Source of the DNA: Selaginella moellendorffii
Lineage: Eukaryota > Streptophyta > Lycopodiopsida > Selaginellales > Selaginellaceae
DNA: 64,000 nucleotides
Direction of reading: 5' to 3'
Assembly (NCBI RefSeq): GCF_000143415.4
Contig: NW_003314370.1
Coordinates: forward strand, 149,546-213,545
The position numbers and the translations under genes were made by a program. Within the stretch, counting starts at the first letter, position 1; each line of letters opens with the position of its first letter. The notes under the pieces are model-generated. The model was not told the origin of the DNA. It saw nothing but the letters and a program-made list of their open reading frames with translations, and made no database searches. Shown here piece after piece: positions 32,661-41,691 of this stretch.

Positions 32661-33170
32661 CTCTAATGGTAAAATTTGTTTTCTTTTTTAATTCTGTGCA
32701 AAACCTTTTTTGTGTATTTTAAATAATATATATTATGATAACAATTGGTTTATTAAGAAAATATTTGCCAAAACTTAATATTAATAGAAAATATTAATAG
32801 CACAACCAAAAAAGTTTTTGATCATTTTTTTGACAGACAAAATGTTTAGTTTTTCTCTCACACATTAGCTTAAAATCATAAAATCTTAAGAAAAAAGTTA
32901 TATTAATCTATTGTCCAGTAATTGAGCATTAGTTTATAAATTATAAATAAGATTAGAATAAGCTAGAAGGGATTTGAAAAAGTTTATAAATTATAATATA
33001 TATGGAGTTTGTTCTTATACAAGAGCATAGAGTTCTTGTGCACGAGCGAAAAGTTATTGAAAGCAAGTGAGAGATAGCACGTAAGAAAAACTCTTTAGAA
33101 CCACTAGGTACTGCATATAGAAAGAATTGGGGACTACTTGCTACATGCTACATTATCTACTATTAGCTAT
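32661..33170. repeat. Duplicated AT-rich block, unit 1
   Basis: Matches 34290-34740 almost throughout: 'tgtgtattttaaataatat', 'atatttgccaaaacttaata', 'ttgacagacaaaatgttta', 'tattgtccagtaattgagc' and 'tgctacatgctacattatc'. The two units are about 1.6 kb apart and follow matching DHQS and PPR fragments, so they form the tail of one duplicated segment. Similarity ends at about 33170, inside the start of the ORF at 33145. Confidence 0.7.
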
Positions 33171-33744
33171 ATATATCGTCTTAATCAGGGGCGGCTGCTA
33201 CAGGCTCTTCAAAAAGTTGACGCATGGGCATGACTACGTGTTTGATGATATTTACAAGCTGGATCTGAGGCGTGGAGTGTGGGACAAGATGCACCTGAGC
33301 CGTGAATCTGCCCGCAAATTCGAGTTCGGGACAGAACAAAAGGTGGTGGAATGGCGAGGCAAGACCCTCATGTACAGCCTTAAGGTGTTTGACCAGGAAG
33401 AAGAGCTACGAGAGGGCAGGGGATTCGACACTCCAAGACTGTATGAGCTACTGGCTGATAAGGGAAAGGTGGTGGAGCTTCTGACGCGGCTAGACGCAGC
33501 CAACATCCTGAGCCCTGAGTTGCCCGAGGTGGTGTCTGATGACTATGACCTCTTTTGGATAACTGGAGACAGAAATGTGTTCAAGTATTCGGTGGCCGAT
33601 TTGTCCTTCAACAAGCTGGTACAGGGCTCTGATGCTGCGCCGAATTTATACCTCCCGGGAGCTTACTTCTATATTCCTGACGGCGGGGAGGCCTTGTCTC
33701 GCAACATTTTGTCACATTTGCCTGATGTACCACATGATTATTAG
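33145..33744 (+). CDS. Unrecognised 199-residue ORF within the duplication zone
   Basis: ATG at 33145, stop at 33742-33744. The first ~15 residues are hydrophobic and lie in AT-rich duplicated sequence; from residue 16 on, composition becomes balanced and the protein is hydrophilic, with DDIYKLDLRRGVWDKM, EWRGKTLMYSLKVF, GRGFDTPRLYELLADKGKV and LFWITGDRNVFKYSVADL. Pieces resemble a kelch-like or beta-propeller blade pattern (W-D-x-M; YSVADLSF), but I cannot assign a family. The frame is intact while neighbouring DHQS and PPR pieces are broken, which suggests either recent insertion or retained function. The unit-2 copy lacks this ORF. It may be a 3' gene fragment that acquired a chance start. 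Confidence 0.5.
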   Translation: MLHYLLLAIYIVLIRGGCYRLFKKLTHGHDYVFDDIYKLDLRRGVWDKMHLSRESARKFEFGTEQKVVEWRGKTLMYSLKVFDQEEELREGRGFDTPRLYELLADKGKVVELLTRLDAANILSPELPEVVSDDYDLFWITGDRNVFKYSVADLSFNKLVQGSDAAPNLYLPGAYFYIPDGGEALSRNILSHLPDVPHDY

Positions 33745-33789
33745 AGCATTGTGTCGTAGTGTCACCCGGAGGTGCAGTTCATTTTCTCA

Positions 33790-34080
33790 TTCGTGGAAAT
33801 ACACTTCCCATTCGGGTCCCTGATAATTTGAATGTCACGAACGAGCGAGCCAATCGAAAAAAAAGTCACCTGGCCAACGGCTTGTACTCGAAAAACTTCG
33901 CATCTCTGAACAAACCATATTTGACGACTTCCGCAATCCCAGAACAGAGCTCTAACTGGAACTGTGCTAATCCATGTCAATAAGCTGGTAAAATGCACCA
34001 ATGAGGCTTTTGCCAAGGGATGATTCACACTGTCTCGTCTGGGAAGAAGAAACGTTCCATAAACTGTTCTAGAAAACAAC
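33790..34080 (-). pseudogene. Truncated dehydroquinate synthase copy 2
   Basis: Minus-strand remnants of the DHQS exon around 37100-37330: VNHPLAK near 34010, a scrambled region, then the intron-like tract and RDPN near 33815. The 5' and 3' parts of the gene are missing. It is closely similar to the corresponding part of copy 1 (32330-32480). Confidence 0.7.
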
Positions 34081-34084
34081 TATT

Positions 34085-34265
34085 TGGTACTTCCAATGTT
34101 CATCGGTGAACGTGAACTTGTCAGGAGTCGGCCAGCATCCTAGGTGCTATACATCGTCATGATGCAATTGCTGACGATCAAGTGTGAGTGGTAGCCACAC
34201 TGAAGAATGCACTCGAAGCTCACCAAAAGATAAAGAGTATCAAGCGTTGAGGGTGACCACGTCCA
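34085..34265 (-). pseudogene. PPR gene fragment fused to DHQS copy 2
   Basis: Same composite as at 32516-32660, slightly longer: the 'gaacgtgaacttgtcagg' piece, the 'ctatacatcgtcatgatgca' piece and then 'gaagaatgcactcgaagctc', matching about 39828-40085 of the intact PPR gene with internal deletions. Both fusions share the same inner breakpoints, so one was copied from the other. Confidence 0.65.
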
Positions 34266-34289
34266 GAGTAATCCTAACCATCCAATCTG

Positions 34290-34740
34290 TTAAAAAAAAA
34301 TTTCTGTTTTACAAAACCTTGTTTGTGTATTTTAAATAATATGTTATTATAACAATCAGTTTATTAAGAGAATATTTGCCAAAACTTAATAAAAATATTA
34401 ATAGCACCACGAAAGAAAGTTTTGGATCATCTTTTTTGACAGACAAAATGTTTAGTCTTTATCTTACACATTAGCTTAAAATCATAACATCTTAAGAAAC
34501 AAGTTATACAATCAAACTTTGGCCTTAAATTGGTGCTATTGTCCAGTAATTGAGCATTAAACTATAAATAAGATTAGAATGAGCTAGAATATACACCAAC
34601 ATTCTTTAGTTCTTGTGCATGAGCAAAATATTGTTGAAAGCAAGTGAGAGACAGCACACAAGAAAGACTCTTTAGAACCAGTAGGTACTATGTATAAAGA
34701 ACTGGCGACTGCCTGCTACATGCTACATTATCTACTATTA
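34290..34740. repeat. Duplicated AT-rich block, unit 2
   Basis: Counterpart of 32661-33170. The match ends near 34740 after 'ctacattatctactattagc', and the following sequence is unrelated to the ORF found beyond the same point in unit 1. Confidence 0.7.
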
Positions 34741-35338
34741 GCACTCCCACTTGCAATCAGGCATCTGATCAAAGCCTGAATCATGCCTAGATGATGAAGC
34801 ATGAGAAACTTATATGAGAAAAGCATATGAGAAGCTCATCAAGCAACTTCCTTTAGGTCTTTGGGTTGCTTGCACACACTCCTTGCTCACTTGCTATGAT
34901 GAATCTTGCCACTAGGATCACCAATCGATTCGTGCAAACGCCCTTGAGGTCCATGCTCTAGAAGAGGCAAATCTACATGGTCTTGGCCATAGATGTGCCA
35001 CCTCCTACACCTGCTACTGGCCACAAGCATCTTGCCCTCTTGCTGGGAATTCCTGTTTGCTATGTATGATCTTGACGAAATCTCCCATTGGCTTCATACT
35101 TCTCTGCTGCTTGTTGTTACTTCTCTACTGCTTGACTTGTTGCTCAGCACCTTTGGACAACCTTGCCTCTGGACCTAGCACCCTCTTTGCAGTATCCAAT
35201 CCAATCGCCAAGGTAACTTATCCTCCTCTTCCTCACAAGTAAGTGTCATCGTCTTATCCAATACGATGAAAGCAATGTAGAGACATGCACCATAAGGATA
35301 TATGAACCATAAAATTACTACCACGTGGAAATAACTAC
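34741..35338. other. Spacer without a supported gene
   Basis: Balanced composition but no frame with family resemblance. It may contain decayed coding DNA; a leucine-rich plus frame at 34993-35178 has no further support. Confidence 0.4.
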
Positions 35339-35680
35339 TTAGCTGCACTCTGATTTTCGTTTTTTGCTTGGCCAACCACCACTCGAATGCCCTTGTATCC
35401 CAAGAGGAGGCAAATGCAGAAGCACAAACTTGTGGTAAGCATCAATATTCCACAATTGAAGCTCCTCTTGCTTCTTTCCGCCATCGTGAATACCAGCGAG
35501 GTATCCTGTGCAAAATGTGTTAAAAACATAACTAGAAAAAAGAAGAAGATAAAAGCTAGAAGCAATACCTGGAAAAGTAGATGGAATAATAGGACCTCCA
35601 CTAGAGTCGAAATCTTGAAGATCAACTTTGATCCACGTGAATACCACTGTTGTGCTATCTATCTGCCATACCTCTCCCAC
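35339..35680 (-). pseudogene. Possible two-exon gene fragment, family unknown
   Basis: On the minus strand, exon 35569-35680 (starts MGEVWQIDSTTVVFTWIK) joins in frame through a 63-base GT-AG intron to 35339-35505 (ends GWPSKKRKSECS). The joined product of about 92 residues contains DFDSSGGPIIPSTFPGYLAG, WNIDAYHKFVLL and a basic tail. Farther upstream, DRFLKNAHEDLVEGVADHEL (about 35755-35697) is in another frame, as if a frameshift separates it. This looks like the 3' end of a broken gene. I do not recognise the family. Confidence 0.35.
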
Positions 35681-36179
35681 AACTCATGGTCTGCAACACC
35701 CTCCACGAGGTCTTCATGTGCATTCTTCAGGAAACGATCCAGTCCCGGATAGGAGAAAGTAGCAACAAAAGGTTCCAGAGTGGAGACTTGGAAATAGGTG
35801 AGCATGGCAGGAGAAAGAAACCCTTCGTGTCTGCCTCAACAGCTTCCAGATCTGCAACGTTTGTGTTAGAGATGACAAAGGGTGGTGTACAGCAAGAGAA
35901 GCCTTCATCCTCAAAAAACGGTGGGGAAACAAAAGTCCCACAGACGGACTCAATATCCTGCTTGTCAAAACAGTGCCCAGCACTGAATGCATCTGCCGAG
36001 CTGGCTTTAGTCCTCCCGAGGAGCTCGACTTCACAGCCATCGAGAGGGGGCGAAACGGAAAAACGTGTGAGGGTAGCAGATCCCAGAAAACCGATTGGAG
36101 AACAATGTCGATCCCTTAAACTCTACATGCTACACACATTTTAGTTTTTTTTAACTTGGCTACTTTTTGGTTTTTTTAT

Positions 36180-36330
36180 TCCAGAGAACGAGCATGTGAA
36201 CAACATGGGTAAATAGCGAGCCATCAAAGTTGTTTCACTGCCATTTGAAGAAAAGGATTGGTAGCCCCGAAAGGAGCTCCGCGAGAGTGGTCAAAGACGC
36301 GTGGGTTAGAAGCTTGAACGAGTTTCTCCA
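36180..36330 (+). pseudogene. Fragment of the last PHO1 exon
   Basis: About 120 bases match 31704-31838: GAGAACGAGCATGTGAACAA, 'ccatttgaagaaaagga' and 'agctccgcgagagtggt'. It carries a TAG stop in place of the Tyr codon after NMGK and a short deletion. It sits immediately beyond the DHQS 3' end, mirroring the intact PHO1 / DHQS-fragment junction at 31840. Confidence 0.75.
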
Positions 36331-36395
36331 CGGGGACAATAGCAGCAAAATTTGCGTGTATAACAAACATACGATGTGTGGCCCTTCGAAGTAAT

Positions 36396-38157
36396 CTATG
36401 AGGAACAAAAGGAATGCAGTGTTTCTTCAAGAGCTTTGGTATCGTATGCCGAAGTAAACACGCAATTTCCAAGCTCGCCTTTGAGTAGTATGAGTCTCAA
36501 ATCGCCGTCCACAACCTTCTTGTCTACCTGTACGAAGAAACAAAACCAAGCTTCTTGGTGAAAAACGCTGTGCTCTAGAAAAACGAAGCTGCATACCGCC
36601 ATTATGTTTTGAAACTTTTCGACTGTCATTGTGCTGGGGGGTGCCACTGGAACTTTCGCACGCTCTAGCAAGTTTAGGATCCGAGACTGAAGAGAAGCGT
36701 CTATCCATCCCAGACGGAATGAGAGATCCGCAGCCATTACCTGCGAAGATAAACATATGAATGATGAGGCAATAAATCGAAGTTTGGGAATTACCGTGCC
36801 AGCAGCTACGGCTTCTCCGTGCAGCCAACCACCGTAGCCAATTCCTGTTTCTATAGCCTGCAAGGAAAAGCTAAGCATCGAAAGGAAAGAAAAAGAAAAC
36901 GAGGGAGAGATAGCTTACATGTCCAAACGTATGCCCAAGATTTAATGTAGCTCTCAAACCGGCTTCCTTCTCGTCAAGCGATACAACCTCTGCCTTGTTC
37001 TCACAAGAACGCTTGATGGCATAAGCAAGAGCATCCGGGTCCCTGATGATTTGAATGTCACAAACGAGGTAGCCAATCGAGAACAAAGTCACCTGGCCAA
37101 CAGCTTGTCCATGTTTTCCTCTTGCCACTCGAAAAACTTCGCGTCTCTGATCAAACCATATTTGACGACTTCAGCAATTCCAGAACAGAGCTCTCTCTCT
37201 GGAAGCGTGCTAAGAGTATCCGTGTCGATAACCACGCACTGAGGCTGGTAAAATGCACCAATGAGATTTTTGCCAAGCGGATGATTTACACCGGTCTTCC
37301 CTCCGACTGACGAATCAACCTGGGAAAGAAAAATCTTGTGACTTTCCACAAACTAGGTTCTAGAAAACAAGTTACCTGAGCCATGAGCGTCGTTGGAATC
37401 TGAATAAAATTCACACCGCGGAGAAAAGCCGCAGCAGCAAACCCACACATATCTCCAATCACTCCTCCTCCCAGTGCCACGAACGTACACCTTCGATCCA
37501 TTCTGGTCTCCACCGCTTTGTCAAAAACTTTCATCAAAGTTCCCTGGAAAGAGAAGGAAAGGAAGGTGAACAACGAGAAAGAGCAACCAAACCACGCACC
37601 ATGTCCTTATACTTCTCACCATCCGGCAGGATAACGCTCTCCACATTTATCTTGGAACCATTTGCCTTGAGAAGCCCGACTACTTTCTCCAGGTACAATG
37701 GTGCCACGGTCGTGTTCGTCACCACCAACACATTCTTTCCTTTCACATGTCTGTAGAGAAAGATCGGTTTTTCTGAGAGAACTGGAAAGAGAGAAAGAGA
37801 GAACAGAGAATTCACGTACTTCTGGAGAAGCTCTGGCTTGTCTAGAAGACCAGATCCGATGTAGATTGGATAGGTGCGATCGCTCAAATCCACATCCACG
37901 ACCTCCATTCTCGCCTCCTCGCTCAAATGCACATCTTGGAGCACCTGTGCAGCTGCTACCTTGAGCACAGCCCTCCGGCCACAGCCAACCCCCGCGGCGG
38001 AGGAGCACCGCAGTGCGAATTGCGCGAACCTGGAAGACGACGATCTCGCGGCAAACAAAGCCGAGGAGGACGACGACGTCGCCGCCGCGAATGGGCCATC
38101 GCTCGCCGTGGTGGCAGCTCCTCGGATCAATGCCGCGGGCGCTAGCGCTGCCGCCAT
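36396..38157 (-). CDS. 3-dehydroquinate synthase, plastid
   Basis: Shikimate pathway step two: converts DAHP to 3-dehydroquinate using NAD and a metal. About eight exons on the minus strand. The ATG at 38157 opens a long Ala/Ser-rich transit peptide of about 70 residues, then [20 protein letters not shown] starts the enzyme. Characteristic blocks: [27 protein letters not shown] (NAD binding); [20 protein letters not shown] (substrate and metal loop with the key Lys); [11 protein letters not shown] (metal-binding Glu); [12 protein letters not shown] and [10 protein letters not shown] (metal-binding His residues); [13 protein letters not shown] at the end. All motifs are intact. It converges with the PHO1 relic and its 3' part is duplicated twice in 31.8-34.1 kb. 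An upstream in-frame TTG was not used. Confidence 0.93.
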
Positions 38158-38302
38158 AGCTCCTCCTGCCTCCTCCAAACCTAGGCGCTCGTATTTCCTT
38201 TTGTTTGCTCCCGCAAAGCCTCCAATGCTGACCGCTAGGTGGCCAGCTCACCTGGCCACCTGGACTTCTTAGCCGATGTGTCAGCCACGTCATTGCGGAT
38301 GA

Positions 38303-41300
38303 TCAAACGCTGGAGAGGACAACGTAGGCGGCCGGGCGGCGAGGATCCAGCTCCATGACCCTCTCCGCCACTCTCTTGGCCCTCTTCTCATCGCCCTGGA
38401 CCTTGCAAGCGCTGAGGAGCGTCATCCACAGCACGTAGCTCGCCGGGACTGGCATCTTTCGCAGGAGTTCTTCCGCTTGATCCAGCCTCCCGGCTCGCGC
38501 GAGCAGATCCACGACGCAGCCGTAGTGTTCCTGGCTGCCAGCGATCCCAAACTCTCTGCCCATGGACGTGAAGTGGTAGTAGCCTTCCTCGATCAGGCCA
38601 CCATGGCTGCACGCCGAGAGAACGCTGACGAGCGTGATGCTGTCCGGCCTGGAGCTCTCTTGCTGCATTCTCCGGAAGAGCTTGAGAGCCTGCTCGACTT
38701 CGCCGTGCTGAGCGTGGGCTGTGACGATCACGTTCCACGACGCAGCGTCTCGCTCGCGGATCCTCTCGAAAGCTCGCCTTGCCTCGGCCAGCCTTCCCGA
38801 GCGGCCAAACATGCTGACGATCGCGTTGCCGACGATGGTGTCCGTCTCGTATCCTTGATCGCTGATAAGTTTCTCCACCAGCCTGGCTTGCTTGAGCGAG
38901 GACGGCGACGATCCGGAGAAGGCGTTGAGCACCGTGACGAAGCTGATCTTGTCCGGCGCCACGCCTTCCAGCTGCATTCTCTGGAACATCTGGATGGCTT
39001 CCCTGCTCAGCCCGTGCTCGGCTTTCCCTGCTATCATCGCGTTCCAGGAGACGATGTCTCGAAACTCCATCCTGCTGAAAATCCTGCTTGCCTCGTCCAG
39101 GCTCTTGCTTGCCGTGTACATGTTTAATAGTGCCGTGCTGACGATGTGATCCGACTCCATCCCTGTCTCTAAGAGAATGTTGTGGATCTTGCTTCCTTCG
39201 CTGGCACTCGAACACCCGTTGAGAACTGTCACGAAGCTTACCTTGTCTGCTTTCAGGCCCTCGAGCTGCATCTCTTGGAATAACTGGAGAGCTTCTCTCC
39301 ACTTGTCGCGTTGAACGTAAGCAGCAGCGATGGTGTTCCAGGAAACCAGATTTTTGCCGCACTGGTGGAAAACCAGGTCTGCTTCTTCGAGGCAGCCACA
39401 CTTCGCGTACATGTTGATAAGAGCGTTCCCGACTGCCGGGCTCGCCGCGAAGCCCCGCTCGATCGCGTGAGAATGGATAAGCTTGCCTTCTGATAGTGCT
39501 GTCAAGCTGGCGCAAGCGTTGAGAGCTGTGACCAGCGTAAAATCGTTCCCCATGAGCCCCTCGAGTCTCATAAGTCGCGTGCAACCGAGAGCGTCGTCGC
39601 TGCTCCCATGCTGGACGTAGGACGAGATTATCGAAGTCCACATAACTATGTCCCTGTCTTTCATGTCGTCGAAGAGTGAACGAGCTTCTCGAACGTTGCC
39701 ATATCTGCTGTGCATGTTGATGAGAGCTGAGACGAGAAACACGTCCAGCTCCACTCCACTTTCAACCATCAGCTCGCTCAAAATTTTGGCTTCTTGCATC
39801 CGAGCAGTTCCGTCAATGATGCTGATGAACGTGAACTTGTCAGGAGTGATCCCTTCGGCCAGCATCCTTCTGAAAAGGTGGACTGCCTCGTCGCAAAAAC
39901 CAGCCTGTGCGTGTCCTGATATAATGGTGTTCCAGGAGATAGCGTCCCTTTCGACCATGGTGCTGAAAAATGCTGCTGCATTGTCGATTCTCCCACAGCT
40001 GCTATACATCGTCATGATGCAGTTGCCGACGATCAAGTGCGTGTCGTAGCCACACTGAAGAATGCACTCGTAAAGAAGCTCGCCGAAAGTTAGAGTAGCC
40101 GGACTGGAGCAAGCGTTGAGGATAGTGATGAAGGTGACCTTGTCCGGAGTACTCCCCTCCAGCTGCATCTCTCGGAAGAGCTTGAAAGCTTCCTCCCAGA
40201 ATCCATGCTGGACATAAACCCCGACCATCCTCGTGTACGAGTTCACAGTCTTCCAGTCTCCAATTCTTTCAAACGTGAAGCGTGTGTCCTCTAAGCTCCC
40301 ACACTTGGAGTATACGTTGAGCAAAGCGGTGATTACAGCATCGTCACCTCGATCAAGTCCCGTTTCAAAAATCTGAGCGTGGATGGCCCTGGCTGCGTGT
40401 AAGAGAAGAGAATCAGAACAGGCAGTCAAGATGGTAACGAAGGCAATCTTATCTGGCCTGACACCTTGAAGCTGCATGCGTTGGAAGTACCAGAGTGCCT
40501 CCACACAACAACCATGCTGCGTGCAAGCTGCTACAATGGCGTTCCAGGAGACCGTGTTGGGATGAGGCATTCTCTCGAAAACCTCTCGAGCATCCTCGAG
40601 ACTTCCGCACTTCCCATACATGTTGACGATCGCACAGCTGACAACAACATCCGACTCAAAACCATCTTCCAAAACCTGCGAGTGAATGAGCTTACCATCG
40701 GCCATAGACTCGACGTGAGCGCAAGCGCTGATGGCTGTAGCATACGTGATCCTGTTGGGAAGAACTCCCGATGGTCTCATTCGATGGAAGAGCTCGAGAG
40801 CTTCCACACACCGATCATGCTGGACGTAAGTCATGATCATCGAGGTCCACGAGACAACGTCCTGCAGTGCAAGCTTGTCAAAGACTCTTCTAGCATCCTC
40901 CACACAACCACATTTTCCATACATTTTTATCAAAGAAGTTCCAACCATCACATTCCTCTCAAGCCCAGCCTCAAGAACAAAGCCGTGAAGAAGCTTACCT
41001 CGAGAGAGATCGCCAGTGGCAGTGCATCCATCCAGCACCGTGACGAACGTGATCCTGTCCGGAGCTAGCCCCTGGAGCTTCATCCTCTGGAAAATTTGGA
41101 AAGCCTGCTGGAACTGGCCATCTCTAGCGAAAGCAGCGAGAAGAGAATTCCACGATACCTGTGAGGGATGATCCAAGCTTTGGAACACCGTCACCGCATC
41201 CTCCACACAGCCGCATTTGCCATACATGTGGATCGTGGCGTTCTGGACGAGATCGTCGCGACGAAATTCGCTCGCCTCGACCCTGGAATGGACGAATCTC

Positions 41301-41506
41301 CCTTCGGCGATTGCGGATTTCTTAGCACACAGGCCCAGCAGCGCCAGGAATGTGCCCCTGTCAGGCGCCAGGCCCTCCTCGCGCATTCTCTCCAGGGATT
41401 CGATCGACTCGGCCAGATGCCCAGCGTGGGCATACGCTGCGGCGATCTTGTTGAGTGCGATCACACCCGAGCGCTGCTGGAGCTTCAACAGTGCCGATTC
41501 TTGCAT
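38303..41506 (-). CDS. Large intronless PLS-class PPR protein (1067 aa)
   Basis: One uninterrupted frame packed with about 28-30 PPR motifs: repeated VSWNxIIxAxxQHG, MYGKCGxxEDAxxVFxRM and PDxITFVTxLxACS. The end has QEHYGCVVDLLARAGRLDQAEEL, VLWMTLLSACKVQGD and RVMELDPRRPAAYVVLSSV, that is E1 and the start of E2, then a stop. There is no DYW domain. Many repeats share the phrase 'RRMQLEG', which points to expansion by internal duplication. The known role of such proteins is site recognition for organelle C-to-U editing, with deaminase activity supplied in trans if this is functional. The N-terminus lacks a clear transit peptide. It faces the gamma-SNAP gene head-to-head across 185 bases. Internal pieces were captured in the 32.5 and 34.1 kb fragments. 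Confidence 0.92.
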   Translation of the reverse strand: MQESALLKLQQRSGVIALNKIAAAYAHAGHLAESIESLERMREEGLAPDRGTFLALLGLCAKKSAIAEGRFVHSRVEASEFRRDDLVQNATIHMYGKCGCVEDAVTVFQSLDHPSQVSWNSLLAAFARDGQFQQAFQIFQRMKLQGLAPDRITFVTVLDGCTATGDLSRGKLLHGFVLEAGLERNVMVGTSLIKMYGKCGCVEDARRVFDKLALQDVVSWTSMIMTYVQHDRCVEALELFHRMRPSGVLPNRITYATAISACAHVESMADGKLIHSQVLEDGFESDVVVSCAIVNMYGKCGSLEDAREVFERMPHPNTVSWNAIVAACTQHGCCVEALWYFQRMQLQGVRPDKIAFVTILTACSDSLLLHAARAIHAQIFETGLDRGDDAVITALLNVYSKCGSLEDTRFTFERIGDWKTVNSYTRMVGVYVQHGFWEEAFKLFREMQLEGSTPDKVTFITILNACSSPATLTFGELLYECILQCGYDTHLIVGNCIMTMYSSCGRIDNAAAFFSTMVERDAISWNTIISGHAQAGFCDEAVHLFRRMLAEGITPDKFTFISIIDGTARMQEAKILSELMVESGVELDVFLVSALINMHSRYGNVREARSLFDDMKDRDIVMWTSIISSYVQHGSSDDALGCTRLMRLEGLMGNDFTLVTALNACASLTALSEGKLIHSHAIERGFAASPAVGNALINMYAKCGCLEEADLVFHQCGKNLVSWNTIAAAYVQRDKWREALQLFQEMQLEGLKADKVSFVTVLNGCSSASEGSKIHNILLETGMESDHIVSTALLNMYTASKSLDEASRIFSRMEFRDIVSWNAMIAGKAEHGLSREAIQMFQRMQLEGVAPDKISFVTVLNAFSGSSPSSLKQARLVEKLISDQGYETDTIVGNAIVSMFGRSGRLAEARRAFERIRERDAASWNVIVTAHAQHGEVEQALKLFRRMQQESSRPDSITLVSVLSACSHGGLIEEGYYHFTSMGREFGIAGSQEHYGCVVDLLARAGRLDQAEELLRKMPVPASYVLWMTLLSACKVQGDEKRAKRVAERVMELDPRRPAAYVVLSSV

Positions 41507-41691
41507 CGATCTAGACGATCCAGGCCGAGGCGCGGCGATCCCAGAAGCGCATTCTTCTCTCCCAATATGACCTAAAATCTCTTTCTTCTCCTCCTAGGGC
41601 TTTCTTCTTGCTCGCGCTAGAATGCGTCGCGGATCGGCGCTCTACTCGGCGTGATTGGAAGCTCTCTTGCGGGGATCTCGATCTTGTGGCC
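41507..41691. promoter_or_regulatory. Short divergent intergenic region
   Basis: Only 185 bases separate the ATG of the PPR gene (minus) from the ATG of gamma-SNAP (plus). Leaders of both genes and any promoter must lie here or inside the genes, so it is a candidate bidirectional promoter. It contains a 'cctagggct' motif but no obvious TATA box. Confidence 0.4.

Noticed and set aside
35650-36144. 164-codon plus ORF, Ser/Lys-rich
   Set aside because: No family resemblance, overlaps a better supported minus-strand exon pair at its start, and lies in the duplication zone.
38388-39641. 417-codon minus-strand ORF in a second frame
   Set aside because: Overlaps the PPR gene out of frame and has the Arg-rich composition typical of a shifted reading frame.
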